Notes under the pieces: generated by a model
Seen by the model: the letters and a program-made list of their open reading frames with translations, nothing else
Databases searched by the model: none
Told to the model about the DNA's origin: nothing
Program-made: the position numbers and the translations under genes
NCBI GenBank assembly: GCA_023423045.1
Contig: JAFAGA010000016.1
Span: forward strand, 1 to 26,138
DNA from: Bacillota bacterium
Lineage (GTDB): Bacteria > Bacillota > Clostridia > Lachnospirales > Lachnospiraceae
DNA: 26,138 nucleotides
Direction: 5' to 3'
Shown here: one piece after another, positions 1-8,798 of the stretch
Layout: every line of letters starts with the position of its first letter
Numbering within the stretch: the stretch's first letter is position 1

Positions 1-54
1 TGTTTTTCTCCTCTATTTTATCAGTTAGCATTCATGGAGGATTGTTTAATTCAT

Positions 55-726
55 TCACTCCACCCCTGCAACCACTTCCACTCCGTTAACCATCATATTG
101 TATAATGCCATTGCATTCATCAAATCAGCGTCATGTAAGCCAAGATCATAAGTATCAACTGCATTAATGGGAACAATCACCCTAGCTTTTTTGTTATGCA
201 TATTGAACCAGGTCTTTAAGGTTATCGCAAATTGCTGTATGCAAATATCGGTACAGTCACCGGCAATGATAAAACTATCTATGTGTTCATTTTCCTTAAG
301 CCATCTCTGAAATTCTTCTTCCAGAAAACCATTGGTAGAGTTCTTGGGAATTAGGGTATAACCTCCGATTTGCTTAAGTTCATCAACCATCTCCCCTTCG
401 CTGGTGTCAATCATACAGTGTGCCGGGTAAGATTCAAATTCGGGAGAAGCTTCTGTATGGCTATCTGCAAATGCAAGCTTTGCAATATGCAATTCGCCGC
501 AGGCCTTTGATAATTCTGCTATTTCAGGAATCAAGGCTTCCACTCTGGGACTGCTCAGTGCCCCTTCCCTGGCAAAGCCGTTTATCATATCAACTATTAC
601 AAGGGCTGTCTGCTCCTCCTGTAAATCTCCCAGTTGGATCGCAGGGAGTTTTGCCAATGTATCAAATATCCCTCCAAGAGTATCAGTACTTTTTTTCATA
701 AACTCGTTTTTATTTATCATTTCCAT
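55..726 (-). CDS. Nicotinamidase-like cysteine hydrolase (isochorismatase superfamily)
   Basis: A cytosolic hydrolase of 223 residues that probably cleaves an amide such as nicotinamide to nicotinate plus ammonia. The superfamily catalytic triad is visible: Asp46 in the VIVDMINGF strand, Lys128 in IPKNSTNGF, and nucleophile Cys162 in the GDCTDICI motif. The D-x-H pair (Asp88, His90) and His103 in YPAHC match the metal ligands of nicotinamidases, which favours that activity over isochorismatase. The ATG at 726 is preceded by AGGAGGG with 7-nt spacing. It is the last gene of the minus-strand block, about 200 bp beyond the FAD oxidoreductase, so co-transcription is possible but unproven. The family call is firm. 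The substrate is inferred. Confidence 0.85.
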   Translation of the reverse strand: MEMINKNEFMKKSTDTLGGIFDTLAKLPAIQLGDLQEEQTALVIVDMINGFAREGALSSPRVEALIPEIAELSKACGELHIAKLAFADSHTEASPEFESYPAHCMIDTSEGEMVDELKQIGGYTLIPKNSTNGFLEEEFQRWLKENEHIDSFIIAGDCTDICIQQFAITLKTWFNMHNKKARVIVPINAVDTYDLGLHDADLMNAMALYNMMVNGVEVVAGVE

Positions 727-868
727 ATCATTTCCCTCCTAATTTAAAACATTAGTCCCGTTCAAGTAAAATCCGGATGTCCAATACAAATCTTTATTCA
801 TTATTCATTTTTATTTGTCTGTTAATAACAGTTTAACCCATATAATGATTATTTCAAGCGCTATTTAA

Positions 869-943
869 TCATCCTTTTGAACCTATTTCCAAAATACCTT
901 GTTCTTTTGCCCATGCTGCGATACTCTTACCAAGCCTTTTCCG
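869..943 (-). other. Coding-like stretch overlapping and passing the oxidoreductase stop
   Basis: In a different frame, overlapping the last five codons of the FAD oxidoreductase, 24 codons read RKRLGKSIAAWAKEQGIL followed by EIGSKG and a TGA stop. The composition looks like a real protein C-terminus rather than random intergenic translation. It has no start codon or ribosome-binding site, and the frame closes just upstream at 944-946. It could be the original tail of the oxidoreductase lost to a frameshift, or the end of a deleted gene. This is a tentative observation. Confidence 0.25.
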
Positions 944-3932
944 TTACCAGCTGTATCTCTATTCCATGATTATTATTCTCTAACCATTGATTCCATTTCT
1001 CCGCACACACTCCATAATTCATGGAGGTTAATGTGATAAGCTCTTTACATGCTGACATGGAGATAGGAAGTGAATTAATATCCAGCATTCCAATTAAGCC
1101 CTGATATCCTTTGAGTTCGCCGCATCTGGCGAGCGCCCTGTAAATCGTAAGTAACAATATTCTCAGCCTCTCAGTTATAATTGCGGTATCCTCGGCCTTA
1201 TGCAACGCTTGCATGAGCTCCGGCAACTCACTCAGGCTTAACAGCATCGGAACAAAGGCTTTCCTTCCCGTCCTTTCTGCTGTATAGGCAAAGGCTTCTA
1301 TATAATGAAAGATCCCTTTTCTGATATCGAAGTAATCCCGTTCGGTGTTCAGTAACCGATCCAAGATAATTTCAAAGGGCCTCATGATTTCCTCTTTTAA
1401 AGAATATGCCAATAGATTCAATTGATAAACGAGCTCCGGCATTACTCCATGGTCCGGCAGCAGCTGTGCGCAGATCACAGAAGCCTCACGAAGCGGAAGC
1501 CCATCATTATCCCGAAGCGTATTGAATATCGCTTGCAGCAGATCATCCGTACCCAAGTCAGAACCATGCCAAAGCAGGTATTTCGCAAGCATCAGACGAT
1601 ACTCAAAATTTTCCTCTTCTTTGCCAGCCATCGCCTTATTCCTGTCATCTGCAATACTTAAGAACTTTTTCTCCAGGAGGGGTCTTATTCTATTGGAATC
1701 TGCCAACATAATTTGAAGAGAATATTCCTGGGTCATAATCTCCTGGGTAAAGGGTAAGTCCACCCAATGAGTCTTATCTTCACAGGAAGCGAGACTGACC
1801 AGCTCCTCATATGCTATCTCCGTTTTTGATAATGTTAGCGGATCGCCGCTGGTTTCTTTAATACGCTTTTGCAGTTCCTGCATATTCAATTGCTCGGGTT
1901 CCTTCAGATTATGAACTGCCAGGGAAAGAATTAATCCGATTACCGCTCCTTGATGTAATAAATCCGGCTGCATTCGTATACTTGGAAATGCATTATGGGT
2001 ACAGGAAATTGCTTTTCCTGCAATCAGAAGGCCGGATATTTTATTTCCTGCTTCATCTACCGGAAGTAAAGAACACATAGGAATCTGAATTGATACCTGA
2101 GGCGGCAGGACTCCTGCATAAACCATGTCGGAGCTTACCTTTCCCTTTGGATCATAGTTACTGAAACAGGTGTAGATCCCGTCCTCATAGGTCCGGAAAT
2201 TAATAATATCCTTGAGGCTGATTACATGCTCGCCTATGACATGCCTTGATTCTCTGGGGCTGACATAGGTGCCATGATCATAAGTTTGATCTCCTCTGTA
2301 TCTTGCGGTTCGTATAAATCTTGTATAATCTATTGGGTCTGATACCAGTAAGGCGGAGGAAAAATTATTCTTATATTTTGCAGGAGAAGTATACTGAGCC
2401 AGAGAGGCCCAATAGGTTATATAGTCCCTATCGGATCCATAGATGGTTTTTGCACCGGAAAAGGCCGCAATATCACCATCTCCTGTGGCATCTACGATGT
2501 ATTTTCCCTGATAATACACAATACCCCCATTTGCCGCGCTTAAGACACCGGTTACTCTTTGGCTATTGGTACTTTTTATGGCGGCAAAAGATACTGTGGG
2601 TTTCTGTATGCTGACTCCGGCTTCCAGACACAGCTTTTCTAATACGAAACTTTTAATTCCCGGATTCCAATCATCATATTCGCTCCATATTCCGGGTTTT
2701 CTTTCAATAAGATATCGCTGATAGATTTCATCCACCTTCCGATCAATTTCTTCTACGTCCTGATACCTTTTTCCAAACCAATAAGTACTTACCCCTCCAA
2801 CGGTGGATGTTCCTCCAAGCTCCCGGTTCATTTCCAGCAGCACGGTTCGCAGACCATTCCTCGCAGAGTGTAAAGCCACCATAACACCGGCAGTTCCTCC
2901 CCCCACTACCACTACATCATAGCACTCGCGCTTCTCTACCGTAATATCCGGGGCCAATATCTGCTGATAATTTCTATAATCTATTTCTGAATTGAATGCA
3001 GCTGCTTTCTCATCCTTTGCATCCTTCCTCCAGTTAAATGTTTTCGCAGGATTATTTTCGGTACAGGATATAGAAGCCTGCCAGTCGATGGCTGTCATAT
3101 TTTGATCTGCTTCATGATTCAATATTAATTCTGCCAGCTGTTCGCCTTTCTTGTATTCTTTCCAATAGCTATAGTTTGACGAATAAAGAGTTCTGGAAAA
3201 ACGGCCCGGCTTTGCTGCTGCAAATTCGCTCAGATTATTTTTTAACCATCGATACGCCTCCAGGCATTTTTCTTTCCATTTGTTTATGGCTGCCGGGTCG
3301 CTGTTACAATCACTATCTTTCCAACGAAGCTGAAGCAGACTATGATGCTCATCATATGGTCCGGGTAATAAGGAAACCTCAAACTTTTCTCCATGCTCTG
3401 CCATATTGAGTTTTATTTCTTTTTTCATCAATGGCCCGTCTAAGATATGTAAATAAAAGCAATCCTTCCCGGACTCAGGTTCTGAAGTCTTGTATTTTAT
3501 CACATTGGTACATTGTATTCCACATAATCCATGCTTTCCGCATACACGCAAATAGCGCTGATGATTTTCTGTTATGATATCAATCGATCTCATTTGATAC
3601 AATAGCTGAATGCCATAGATGTCGCATAGCTCCTCCGCTCTCAATTTCAGTCTATCCGGATGGATTATTCCTGTTTTCTGATCGTCTGAACCAATCTGAA
3701 CTGCCTTCTCTGTAAATAATTCCTTTAAAAGAACTTCTTCTTTAAGTTCTTCCAAAGGAATATTCAGGCTGCCATCACAGATGTCTTCTAACAGAAAGGT
3801 TTCCCCGGTTAATAAAAGTACTCGTCTATTTTGCTTCGCCAGCAGGATCGCTGCTGTTAATTCTTTTATTCCTCCGCCCAGGATCACATATTCTACATTC
3901 ATTATAATCGGCAGGTTGTTTACTGTATTCAT
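927..3932 (-). CDS. FAD-dependent oxidoreductase with degenerate N-terminal Rossmann copy and long helical C-terminus
   Basis: A soluble 1001-residue flavoprotein of the FAD_oxidored (PF12831) type; its substrate is unknown. The working dinucleotide fold begins near residue 338 with VVVVGGGTAG and ends its second strand in acidic Glu367. The family motifs VDATGDGD (about 480-487), RESRHVIGEHV (about 560-570) and LIAGKAIS (about 636-643) follow. Residues 15-44 resemble a second Rossmann start (VILGGGIKEL), but the third glycine is Glu and the acidic residue after VLLL is missing, so that copy should not bind FAD. Residues from about 700 onward look helical and HEAT-like. The start at 3932 is chosen because GGAGG lies 8 nt upstream; the upstream ATG at 3947 overlaps that site and has none of its own. 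Relatives commonly sit in carbohydrate-use clusters. Confidence 0.85.
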   Translation of the reverse strand: MNTVNNLPIIMNVEYVILGGGIKELTAAILLAKQNRRVLLLTGETFLLEDICDGSLNIPLEELKEEVLLKELFTEKAVQIGSDDQKTGIIHPDRLKLRAEELCDIYGIQLLYQMRSIDIITENHQRYLRVCGKHGLCGIQCTNVIKYKTSEPESGKDCFYLHILDGPLMKKEIKLNMAEHGEKFEVSLLPGPYDEHHSLLQLRWKDSDCNSDPAAINKWKEKCLEAYRWLKNNLSEFAAAKPGRFSRTLYSSNYSYWKEYKKGEQLAELILNHEADQNMTAIDWQASISCTENNPAKTFNWRKDAKDEKAAAFNSEIDYRNYQQILAPDITVEKRECYDVVVVGGGTAGVMVALHSARNGLRTVLLEMNRELGGTSTVGGVSTYWFGKRYQDVEEIDRKVDEIYQRYLIERKPGIWSEYDDWNPGIKSFVLEKLCLEAGVSIQKPTVSFAAIKSTNSQRVTGVLSAANGGIVYYQGKYIVDATGDGDIAAFSGAKTIYGSDRDYITYWASLAQYTSPAKYKNNFSSALLVSDPIDYTRFIRTARYRGDQTYDHGTYVSPRESRHVIGEHVISLKDIINFRTYEDGIYTCFSNYDPKGKVSSDMVYAGVLPPQVSIQIPMCSLLPVDEAGNKISGLLIAGKAISCTHNAFPSIRMQPDLLHQGAVIGLILSLAVHNLKEPEQLNMQELQKRIKETSGDPLTLSKTEIAYEELVSLASCEDKTHWVDLPFTQEIMTQEYSLQIMLADSNRIRPLLEKKFLSIADDRNKAMAGKEEENFEYRLMLAKYLLWHGSDLGTDDLLQAIFNTLRDNDGLPLREASVICAQLLPDHGVMPELVYQLNLLAYSLKEEIMRPFEIILDRLLNTERDYFDIRKGIFHYIEAFAYTAERTGRKAFVPMLLSLSELPELMQALHKAEDTAIITERLRILLLTIYRALARCGELKGYQGLIGMLDINSLPISMSACKELITLTSMNYGVCAEKWNQWLENNNHGIEIQLVTEKAW

Positions 3933-4301
3933 AAATCTGTCCTCCATGCTGTTGAAAATAGTTGTTTACTATCATTAATTTTCATTTTATAGTCATATTA
4001 AATCAAGTTTTATCATCTATGTTATACAATAAATCATTTTACCCAATATATCAATAAGAATAGTTGTTATACCTTCGCCTTATCCTATCAACTTCAAAAG
4101 CTGAATATCTGATCAATATCTTGCATCTTAAATTAATGGATGTTTTCCAATAAAATAGGCTCCTTCCTGCAGCAAACAGTATTTTGTATTAGCTGTCTGC
4201 TACAGAAGGAGCACTCAAAATATAATCAGTAAGTTAAGTTCGTTTTCTTTTCTATTGTCTTAACTCGTATGTCTTCATTTGCCTTGTCCACAGGGGAAAC
4301 A
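3933..4301. other. Intergenic gap, 369 bp
   Basis: The gap between the oxidoreductase start and the MFS stump holds the terminator at 4159-4212 and AT-rich DNA. I see no other gene. A promoter for the oxidoreductase is expected here because of the terminator, but I cannot pick out a well-spaced -35/-10 pair. Confidence 0.6.
4159..4212 (-). terminator. Intrinsic terminator after the esterase/MFS-stump segment
   Basis: A long inverted repeat has outer arms GCTCCTTC and GAAGGAGC, a stem of about 20 bp and an 11-12-nt loop. The two non-Watson-Crick positions become G-U wobbles only in minus-strand RNA, leaving one bulged base. On that strand the stem is followed by CCUAUUUUAUU. Both points support function for minus-strand transcripts ending just after 4302. 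If it is efficient, the FAD oxidoreductase downstream needs its own promoter. Confidence 0.8.
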
Positions 4302-4499
4302 TTAATCCAATTTCCTGATTTCGGCCACCAGCGGACAAATTACAGCGATACCTATCACTAAAATACCTGATATTAGAAACCAATGATTTACACCGATTTG
4401 ATCAGCAAAAAATCCGGAGAGGATTAAACCGATAGGCATAGCCAGGGACATAATGCTGCCTGTAAGCGAAAACACACGCCCAAGTCTATGGCTAATCAT
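4302..4499 (-). pseudogene. 3' stump of an MFS transporter
   Basis: These 65 codons match only the C-terminal end of an MFS permease. They start inside the conserved GRVFSLTGSIMSLAMPIG segment, continue through a helix (GLILSGFFADQIGV) and finish in a last membrane helix (FLISGILVIGIAVICPLVA) with a short charged tail. A complete member is about 400 residues, so roughly five-sixths is missing. The nominal ATG overlaps the esterase stop (ATGATTAG) and has no ribosome-binding site, so the join between the two genes is probably a deletion or replacement junction near 4495-4505. A complete transporter once stood here. The remaining two helices are very unlikely to transport anything. Confidence 0.85.
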
Positions 4500-5322
4500 T
4501 CGTATTTTTATAATTTAATTTCAACCATGTCCCCACTAATTCTATCCAGCTTTCACACTCTTTTTGTATCTCCGGTCCGCCCGGTGCTGCGGTCAGTTCA
4601 TTTGCAAGTGCAAGTCCATGTTCTCCCACCGGATACATGTGAAATTCCGTTGGTATCTGATGCTTAATTAACCCTTCCACAAACAGAAGAGAATTCTGAA
4701 CCGGCACCTTCTTATCCGTAATGGTATGCCAAATAAACGTTCCCGGCGTATCTTCACTGATTTGGTTTTCAAGGGACATCTCATGAATTAAACTATCATA
4801 TTCATCTCCTAACAGATTAAGAAAAGAAGGTTTATGAGCATAAATACCGGAAGTAATAACCGGATAGCTTAATATTAATCCATTAGGTTTTAAGCTCTCC
4901 GATGAAATTCCCAGTTCTTCCGAAATAAATCCCCTGTTCCAAAACACCCCAAGACTTGCGGCCAGATGGCCTCCTGCCGACGAACCTTGTATTATAATTT
5001 TATCCGTATCAATATGATATTCTTCACTATAACTCCTAAGATAAGAAATAGATTCTCCCAGTTCAAGCAAGGCAGTAGGATAGCGGGCCGGTGCCGTGGA
5101 ATAGCGAAGAACTGCCGCATGATATCCCATAGCCATAAACTGAATGGCAATTGCTTCTCCTTCCCTGTCCGATGTCCTGGCATATCCGCCGCCAGGACAG
5201 ATAAGTATAAGGGGGCGTCTTTCCTCTAAATTTATCTCAACAGAATTGTCCAGGAAATACATACATAACTTTGCATAAGGCATAGACCCTTTGACACGAA
5301 GGTCCATTTCTTTATAAATCAT
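4492..5322 (-). CDS. Alpha/beta hydrolase, acetyl-esterase/xylan-esterase type
   Basis: A cytosolic 276-residue serine esterase, with no signal peptide, that probably removes acyl groups from imported sugars or glycosides. The oxyanion-hole motif CPGGGY is at about 42-47. The nucleophile elbow GSSAGG places Ser115, Asp203 lies in ITDKKVPV and His235 in GEHG, so the triad is complete. The ATG at 5322 has GGGAGG 5 nt upstream. It lies 33 bp after the GH38-like gene in the same orientation and is probably co-transcribed with it. Its stop overlaps the MFS stump, so its last few residues may have been altered by that rearrangement, although the length is normal. The fold is firm; the deacetylation role is inferred from family and context. 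Confidence 0.88.
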   Translation of the reverse strand: MIYKEMDLRVKGSMPYAKLCMYFLDNSVEINLEERRPLILICPGGGYARTSDREGEAIAIQFMAMGYHAAVLRYSTAPARYPTALLELGESISYLRSYSEEYHIDTDKIIIQGSSAGGHLAASLGVFWNRGFISEELGISSESLKPNGLILSYPVITSGIYAHKPSFLNLLGDEYDSLIHEMSLENQISEDTPGTFIWHTITDKKVPVQNSLLFVEGLIKHQIPTEFHMYPVGEHGLALANELTAAPGGPEIQKECESWIELVGTWLKLNYKNTND

Positions 5323-5335
5323 AACAGCCTCCCAA

Positions 5336-5354
5336 ATAAAATACAGTATTTTAT
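5336..5354. repeat. 19-bp AT-rich palindrome between the GH38-like and esterase genes
   Basis: Arms ATAAAATAC and GTATTTTAT flank a single central A, a perfect 9+1+9 palindrome. It starts directly after the GH38-like stop and ends about 7 bp before the esterase ribosome-binding site. In RNA it could fold only into a weak, nearly all-AU stem. As DNA it looks like a dimeric operator. Its function is unknown. Confidence 0.5.
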
Positions 5355-5355
5355 A

Positions 5356-7971
5356 TTATTCTTTAGGCAATATGCGATATAATCTCAGATCATGAGGGTT
5401 TAAAGTAACCGTTGCCAAGTGGTCCCTAACTTCAATCGACTGCTTCGGTTTTTCCTGTACCGTAACCTCATCCACTTTAAAATCTTCATAAATCGGTATA
5501 GTAAAACTATAGTTTTGTATCCGGTCTGTTGGATTTTTTAATGTAAGAAGGATTCCCCCCTTACCTTCTGTCTCACGGGAAGGTTTTATGTAAAGTGGTA
5601 CAATCTCACCGCTTCCTTCCAATAGGGTTCCTCTTGTTTCCTCCCGGCAGGATACGGCGGCACCAATAGCATACGGGATTTCTGCTGCCAATCCTTCTTC
5701 ATAAGCATCGATAGGGTTGAATTTGGAAAATGGCAGTATTTCATAGGAAAATTCCATCGCTCCAGACTGATCTGCCACAAAATTAACATCCCAATAATTA
5801 TTCATAGGCCATGCCAATAGAAGGGGGTTTTTATTCCTTTGTATTTCCCGGCTCTCCTTGCCAAAGTTAAAATCGCCAACCTGTACCATTGGTGCATCCG
5901 GGCATGCCAGCGTTACTCCTCTTTCATCATCATACAAAGAGACACTTTTATCAACCGTTATCCAATCTCGGCATACCCTTCCCATCTGATCCCTGTCAAG
6001 CCGTACAAATTCCCCGGCAGTATCAAAGGTACATTCCCAACCTTCTTTCATATTCAGGGGGAATGCAAAGTAGATTCCTTCCGGCTTCTCCACGGGCTTT
6101 TTTGTTAGCTTTACATTCATTTTAATTCTGGGAGTTTTTGTGGAAAATGTAATTGTCTGCTTTAATGTCTCTATTCCCGGAGCTCCGAGCACAGATACAA
6201 AGCTTATTGTATCCTCTCCCTGATCAAAATACCAATCCAGTATGGCATCCGCTCCCTCCCGTCTGCCCTTCCAATCATGACGCCATACGGAAACATTTTT
6301 GTTTCCCAATTCAATGTCCCTTGGGAACAAGGTAAAACGATCTTCTTTATGATAGCGGGGATCAATTGTTTCACGAACAAATTCAAAAAATGTCCATTCG
6401 CTGTTCTCATCCAACATATTCCATTTAAGTCCTGTATGATAAATCCGAAGTATTCTTCCTGTTTCACTATGGAATTTAATGTGGTAATAGGGGGTAATCA
6501 CCTTATTATTCTCTATCTCATACCCTGTATCAAAACGCCGGCTCTCTTCCCTCATCCGCTCCAATTTACTGAAAGGAATCCTTCTCCAACTGAAGGGCTC
6601 CATGGAGATCGTCCCAAATCTAACGCTTGCTCCCTCATTTTTACGATATGGAATATATTGCTTTGCCCGTAATGTACTAAGATGCCTTCCCTCCTCAAGA
6701 TAGGTAACGGGAACATCCAAATCAATCTTCTGCTTTGTCCCGGAGGTATTTACCACAAGAATCCCTTCCGGTTTTGCGGACTGGAAGGGATTTTCTGCCA
6801 GGCGCTCCATCTGCCTGCTAAGTAAATATGCTCCTAAATCTGCTGCCTGATAGGCTGTATTTATCTTGTGAATTTTCTGAGAGTAGGTATCCTCTCCCAA
6901 CGGGTCCGTTACTGATTGCGCTGATCCCCAGGTGTGCTCGTCATATAGCAGGATATTCCGATAGGCCTCTCCCTTCACACTTTCATAGTGTGCATCCGTG
7001 CTGACGCAGATACATTCTATCATTTCCGCTTTTTGAACCGCCTGCTTTGCGCATCGGTTTGTTCTTGTTTCCCGGCTGGTACTGCCGCATCCAAAATTCC
7101 AATAATCTGTCCAGTCACCACGGTATACCGGCAGCATATCAACTCCATCGCTTAAAATCTTATCCCTGAGCATTTCTGGGGTAACAAAGCGGATCGTTTG
7201 CTCATGCTTCTCGTCATTGTATCTTCGAATTAAATCTGCCAGCTGGGAATCCGGGCAGTTGTTATCCGCTAAAGGAGGATTTCCCGCCGTTAAAAATGCA
7301 AAATCCCGATCATATCCGTTCTCCTCAAGCCTTTTTGTATACTCCGCTATTCCTTCCTGCATCTGTTTTGTATCATTCGCCTGGGTATTAAAAAATTTAC
7401 TGAACATTGCATAATGCTCCCCCTGAAAGGACAGAATATCTCTTCCATCCGAAGTCTGCCATCGAAAAGGAGCAGGTCTTTGAAACGGAAGCCCGCCAAA
7501 ATGAAGATTAATCCCTGTAATATAAAAGTCAATTCCGCTGTTAAGCATGATTTGCGCCAAGGGCCACGGCTGCCCGTTCACGTCATGATTAATTGCCGTA
7601 GAAATATTATGTTCCAGTCTGTCACGAAGCAGATCCAAATCCCTTAGCATATATATCATTTCAGCCGCAGAACACCCGGGTGTCGTATGCATGGGCAGTG
7701 CAGATACACTAATTTGACCGGCTTTCATCAGTTTCTTAAATAAATCTATCCGCTCCGGTTTGGCGCTATCCAGCCATAGCTGCAATGGATAGGTAACCTC
7801 ACAAGTCCAGCGAAAGCGGGATTCTTCCGGATACTCTGAAGTTTTTATGCAAAGATCAATGGCTTGCTCTATATAATCACATTGCAGTGCAGTTAATAAA
7901 GGCTGGGGATGGGTGTAGCCATGATCAAAATGACTATGATGCATACACCAGATTTCTTTGATTTTTGCCAT
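5356..7971 (-). CDS. GH38-like glycoside hydrolase (alpha-mannosidase superfamily)
   Basis: An 871-residue intracellular enzyme, with no signal peptide, that probably hydrolyses an alpha-mannoside or related glycoside. The N-terminus has HHSHFDHGYTH (11-21), in which His14-x-Asp16 corresponds to the first GH38 zinc ligands. INHDVNGQPWPLAQ supplies Asp130 at the nucleophile/zinc position. The segment GDWTDYWNFGCGSTSRETR, around residue 280, is typical of the subgroup often annotated only as glycosyl hydrolase-related. The C-terminal half is beta-rich, as in GH38 C-terminal domains. The start at 7971 is supported by AAGGGA upstream and lies 14 bp after the response regulator, so the gene is probably a direct output of that two-component system. 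The superfamily is firm. Substrate and linkage are unknown, and many relatives are uncharacterised. Confidence 0.8.
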   Translation of the reverse strand: MAKIKEIWCMHHSHFDHGYTHPQPLLTALQCDYIEQAIDLCIKTSEYPEESRFRWTCEVTYPLQLWLDSAKPERIDLFKKLMKAGQISVSALPMHTTPGCSAAEMIYMLRDLDLLRDRLEHNISTAINHDVNGQPWPLAQIMLNSGIDFYITGINLHFGGLPFQRPAPFRWQTSDGRDILSFQGEHYAMFSKFFNTQANDTKQMQEGIAEYTKRLEENGYDRDFAFLTAGNPPLADNNCPDSQLADLIRRYNDEKHEQTIRFVTPEMLRDKILSDGVDMLPVYRGDWTDYWNFGCGSTSRETRTNRCAKQAVQKAEMIECICVSTDAHYESVKGEAYRNILLYDEHTWGSAQSVTDPLGEDTYSQKIHKINTAYQAADLGAYLLSRQMERLAENPFQSAKPEGILVVNTSGTKQKIDLDVPVTYLEEGRHLSTLRAKQYIPYRKNEGASVRFGTISMEPFSWRRIPFSKLERMREESRRFDTGYEIENNKVITPYYHIKFHSETGRILRIYHTGLKWNMLDENSEWTFFEFVRETIDPRYHKEDRFTLFPRDIELGNKNVSVWRHDWKGRREGADAILDWYFDQGEDTISFVSVLGAPGIETLKQTITFSTKTPRIKMNVKLTKKPVEKPEGIYFAFPLNMKEGWECTFDTAGEFVRLDRDQMGRVCRDWITVDKSVSLYDDERGVTLACPDAPMVQVGDFNFGKESREIQRNKNPLLLAWPMNNYWDVNFVADQSGAMEFSYEILPFSKFNPIDAYEEGLAAEIPYAIGAAVSCREETRGTLLEGSGEIVPLYIKPSRETEGKGGILLTLKNPTDRIQNYSFTIPIYEDFKVDEVTVQEKPKQSIEVRDHLATVTLNPHDLRLYRILPKE

Positions 7972-7985
7972 GATATTATCCCTTT

Positions 7986-8798
7986 CTATAACAAATCATT
8001 TCCTTGATTTTTTATTATGATAAAGTCTTTTGCTTTTTTGAACTCAGTGGGAGACGTATTGACATACTTTCGAAACACACTGCAAAAGTGCTTATAATCT
8101 CCAAACCCTGTCATGTCTGAAACTTCATAAACCCTGAATTTACCGGTATTAAGTAATTCTATTGCTTTTTGAATCCTGTATTTGTTTAGGATGTCCAAGA
8201 AGGTCTGTGAGGTTTCTTCCCTGAATTTTCTGCTTAAATAGCTTGAACTTACTCCTAAATCATTGCTGATTGATTCAATACTGATTTTTTTGTGGTAATT
8301 TATTTTTATCTGTTTTAATGCTTCATTTACATAATAATTCAGCTTACAGTTCTGCAAAACATAGACATCCATATCTACAAGGTCTATACTTTCTCCTGAT
8401 TTCACCAGATTATCAAAGGCTTTATGCTGATCCGCTTCATTTTTTATTTTATCAATAATATCCGCTAATTTCTCTTCATCAACAGGTTTTAGTAAATACT
8501 CGAAGACTTTAATAGAAATTGCCTGTTTGGCATATTCAAAATCGGAGTAACTGGTCAGGATTACACTATAGAACTGATGGAACTCTAAACCACTCTCAAG
8601 CATTTCCAATCCGTTCATCACAGGCATTTTTATATCCGTTATCACCAAATCCGGTTTCTGCTCCTGAATCAATTTCAGTCCCTGAATTCCGTCGCAGGCC
8701 TCTCCCACAATCATACAGCCCATAGATAGCCAATCAATGGTATAGACAAGACCTTTTCTGATGATTTCCTCATCTTCAACGATTACTACCTTCAGCAT
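7986..8798 (-). CDS. YesN-type response regulator, receiver plus AraC HTH
   Basis: A 270-residue DNA-binding response regulator. The receiver domain (1-120) has acidic Glu8/Asp9, phospho-acceptor Asp55 in LVITDIKMP, Thr82 and Lys104 in YLLKP. The C-terminal 100 residues carry two AraC-type helix-turn-helices (SIESISNDLGVSSSYLSRKF and the FGDYKHFCSVFRKY segment). The start at 8798 follows GGAGTG by 7 nt; an upstream in-frame ATG at 8858 would lie deep in the kinase gene and has no receiver-like sequence. The gene overlaps the kinase by 23 bp, indicating translational coupling. By family it should activate transport or catabolic genes, most plausibly the adjoining GH38-like gene, the esterase and the ABC genes. 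Confidence 0.93.
   Translation of the reverse strand: MLKVVIVEDEEIIRKGLVYTIDWLSMGCMIVGEACDGIQGLKLIQEQKPDLVITDIKMPVMNGLEMLESGLEFHQFYSVILTSYSDFEYAKQAISIKVFEYLLKPVDEEKLADIIDKIKNEADQHKAFDNLVKSGESIDLVDMDVYVLQNCKLNYYVNEALKQIKINYHKKISIESISNDLGVSSSYLSRKFREETSQTFLDILNKYRIQKAIELLNTGKFRVYEVSDMTGFGDYKHFCSVFRKYVNTSPTEFKKAKDFIIIKNQGNDLL

Noticed and set aside
854..871. Catabolite-response element near TTTCAAGCGCTATTTAA
   Set aside because: Only the central AAGCGCT matches; the flanking positions break the CcpA palindrome, and it lies about 130 bp from the nearest start codon.
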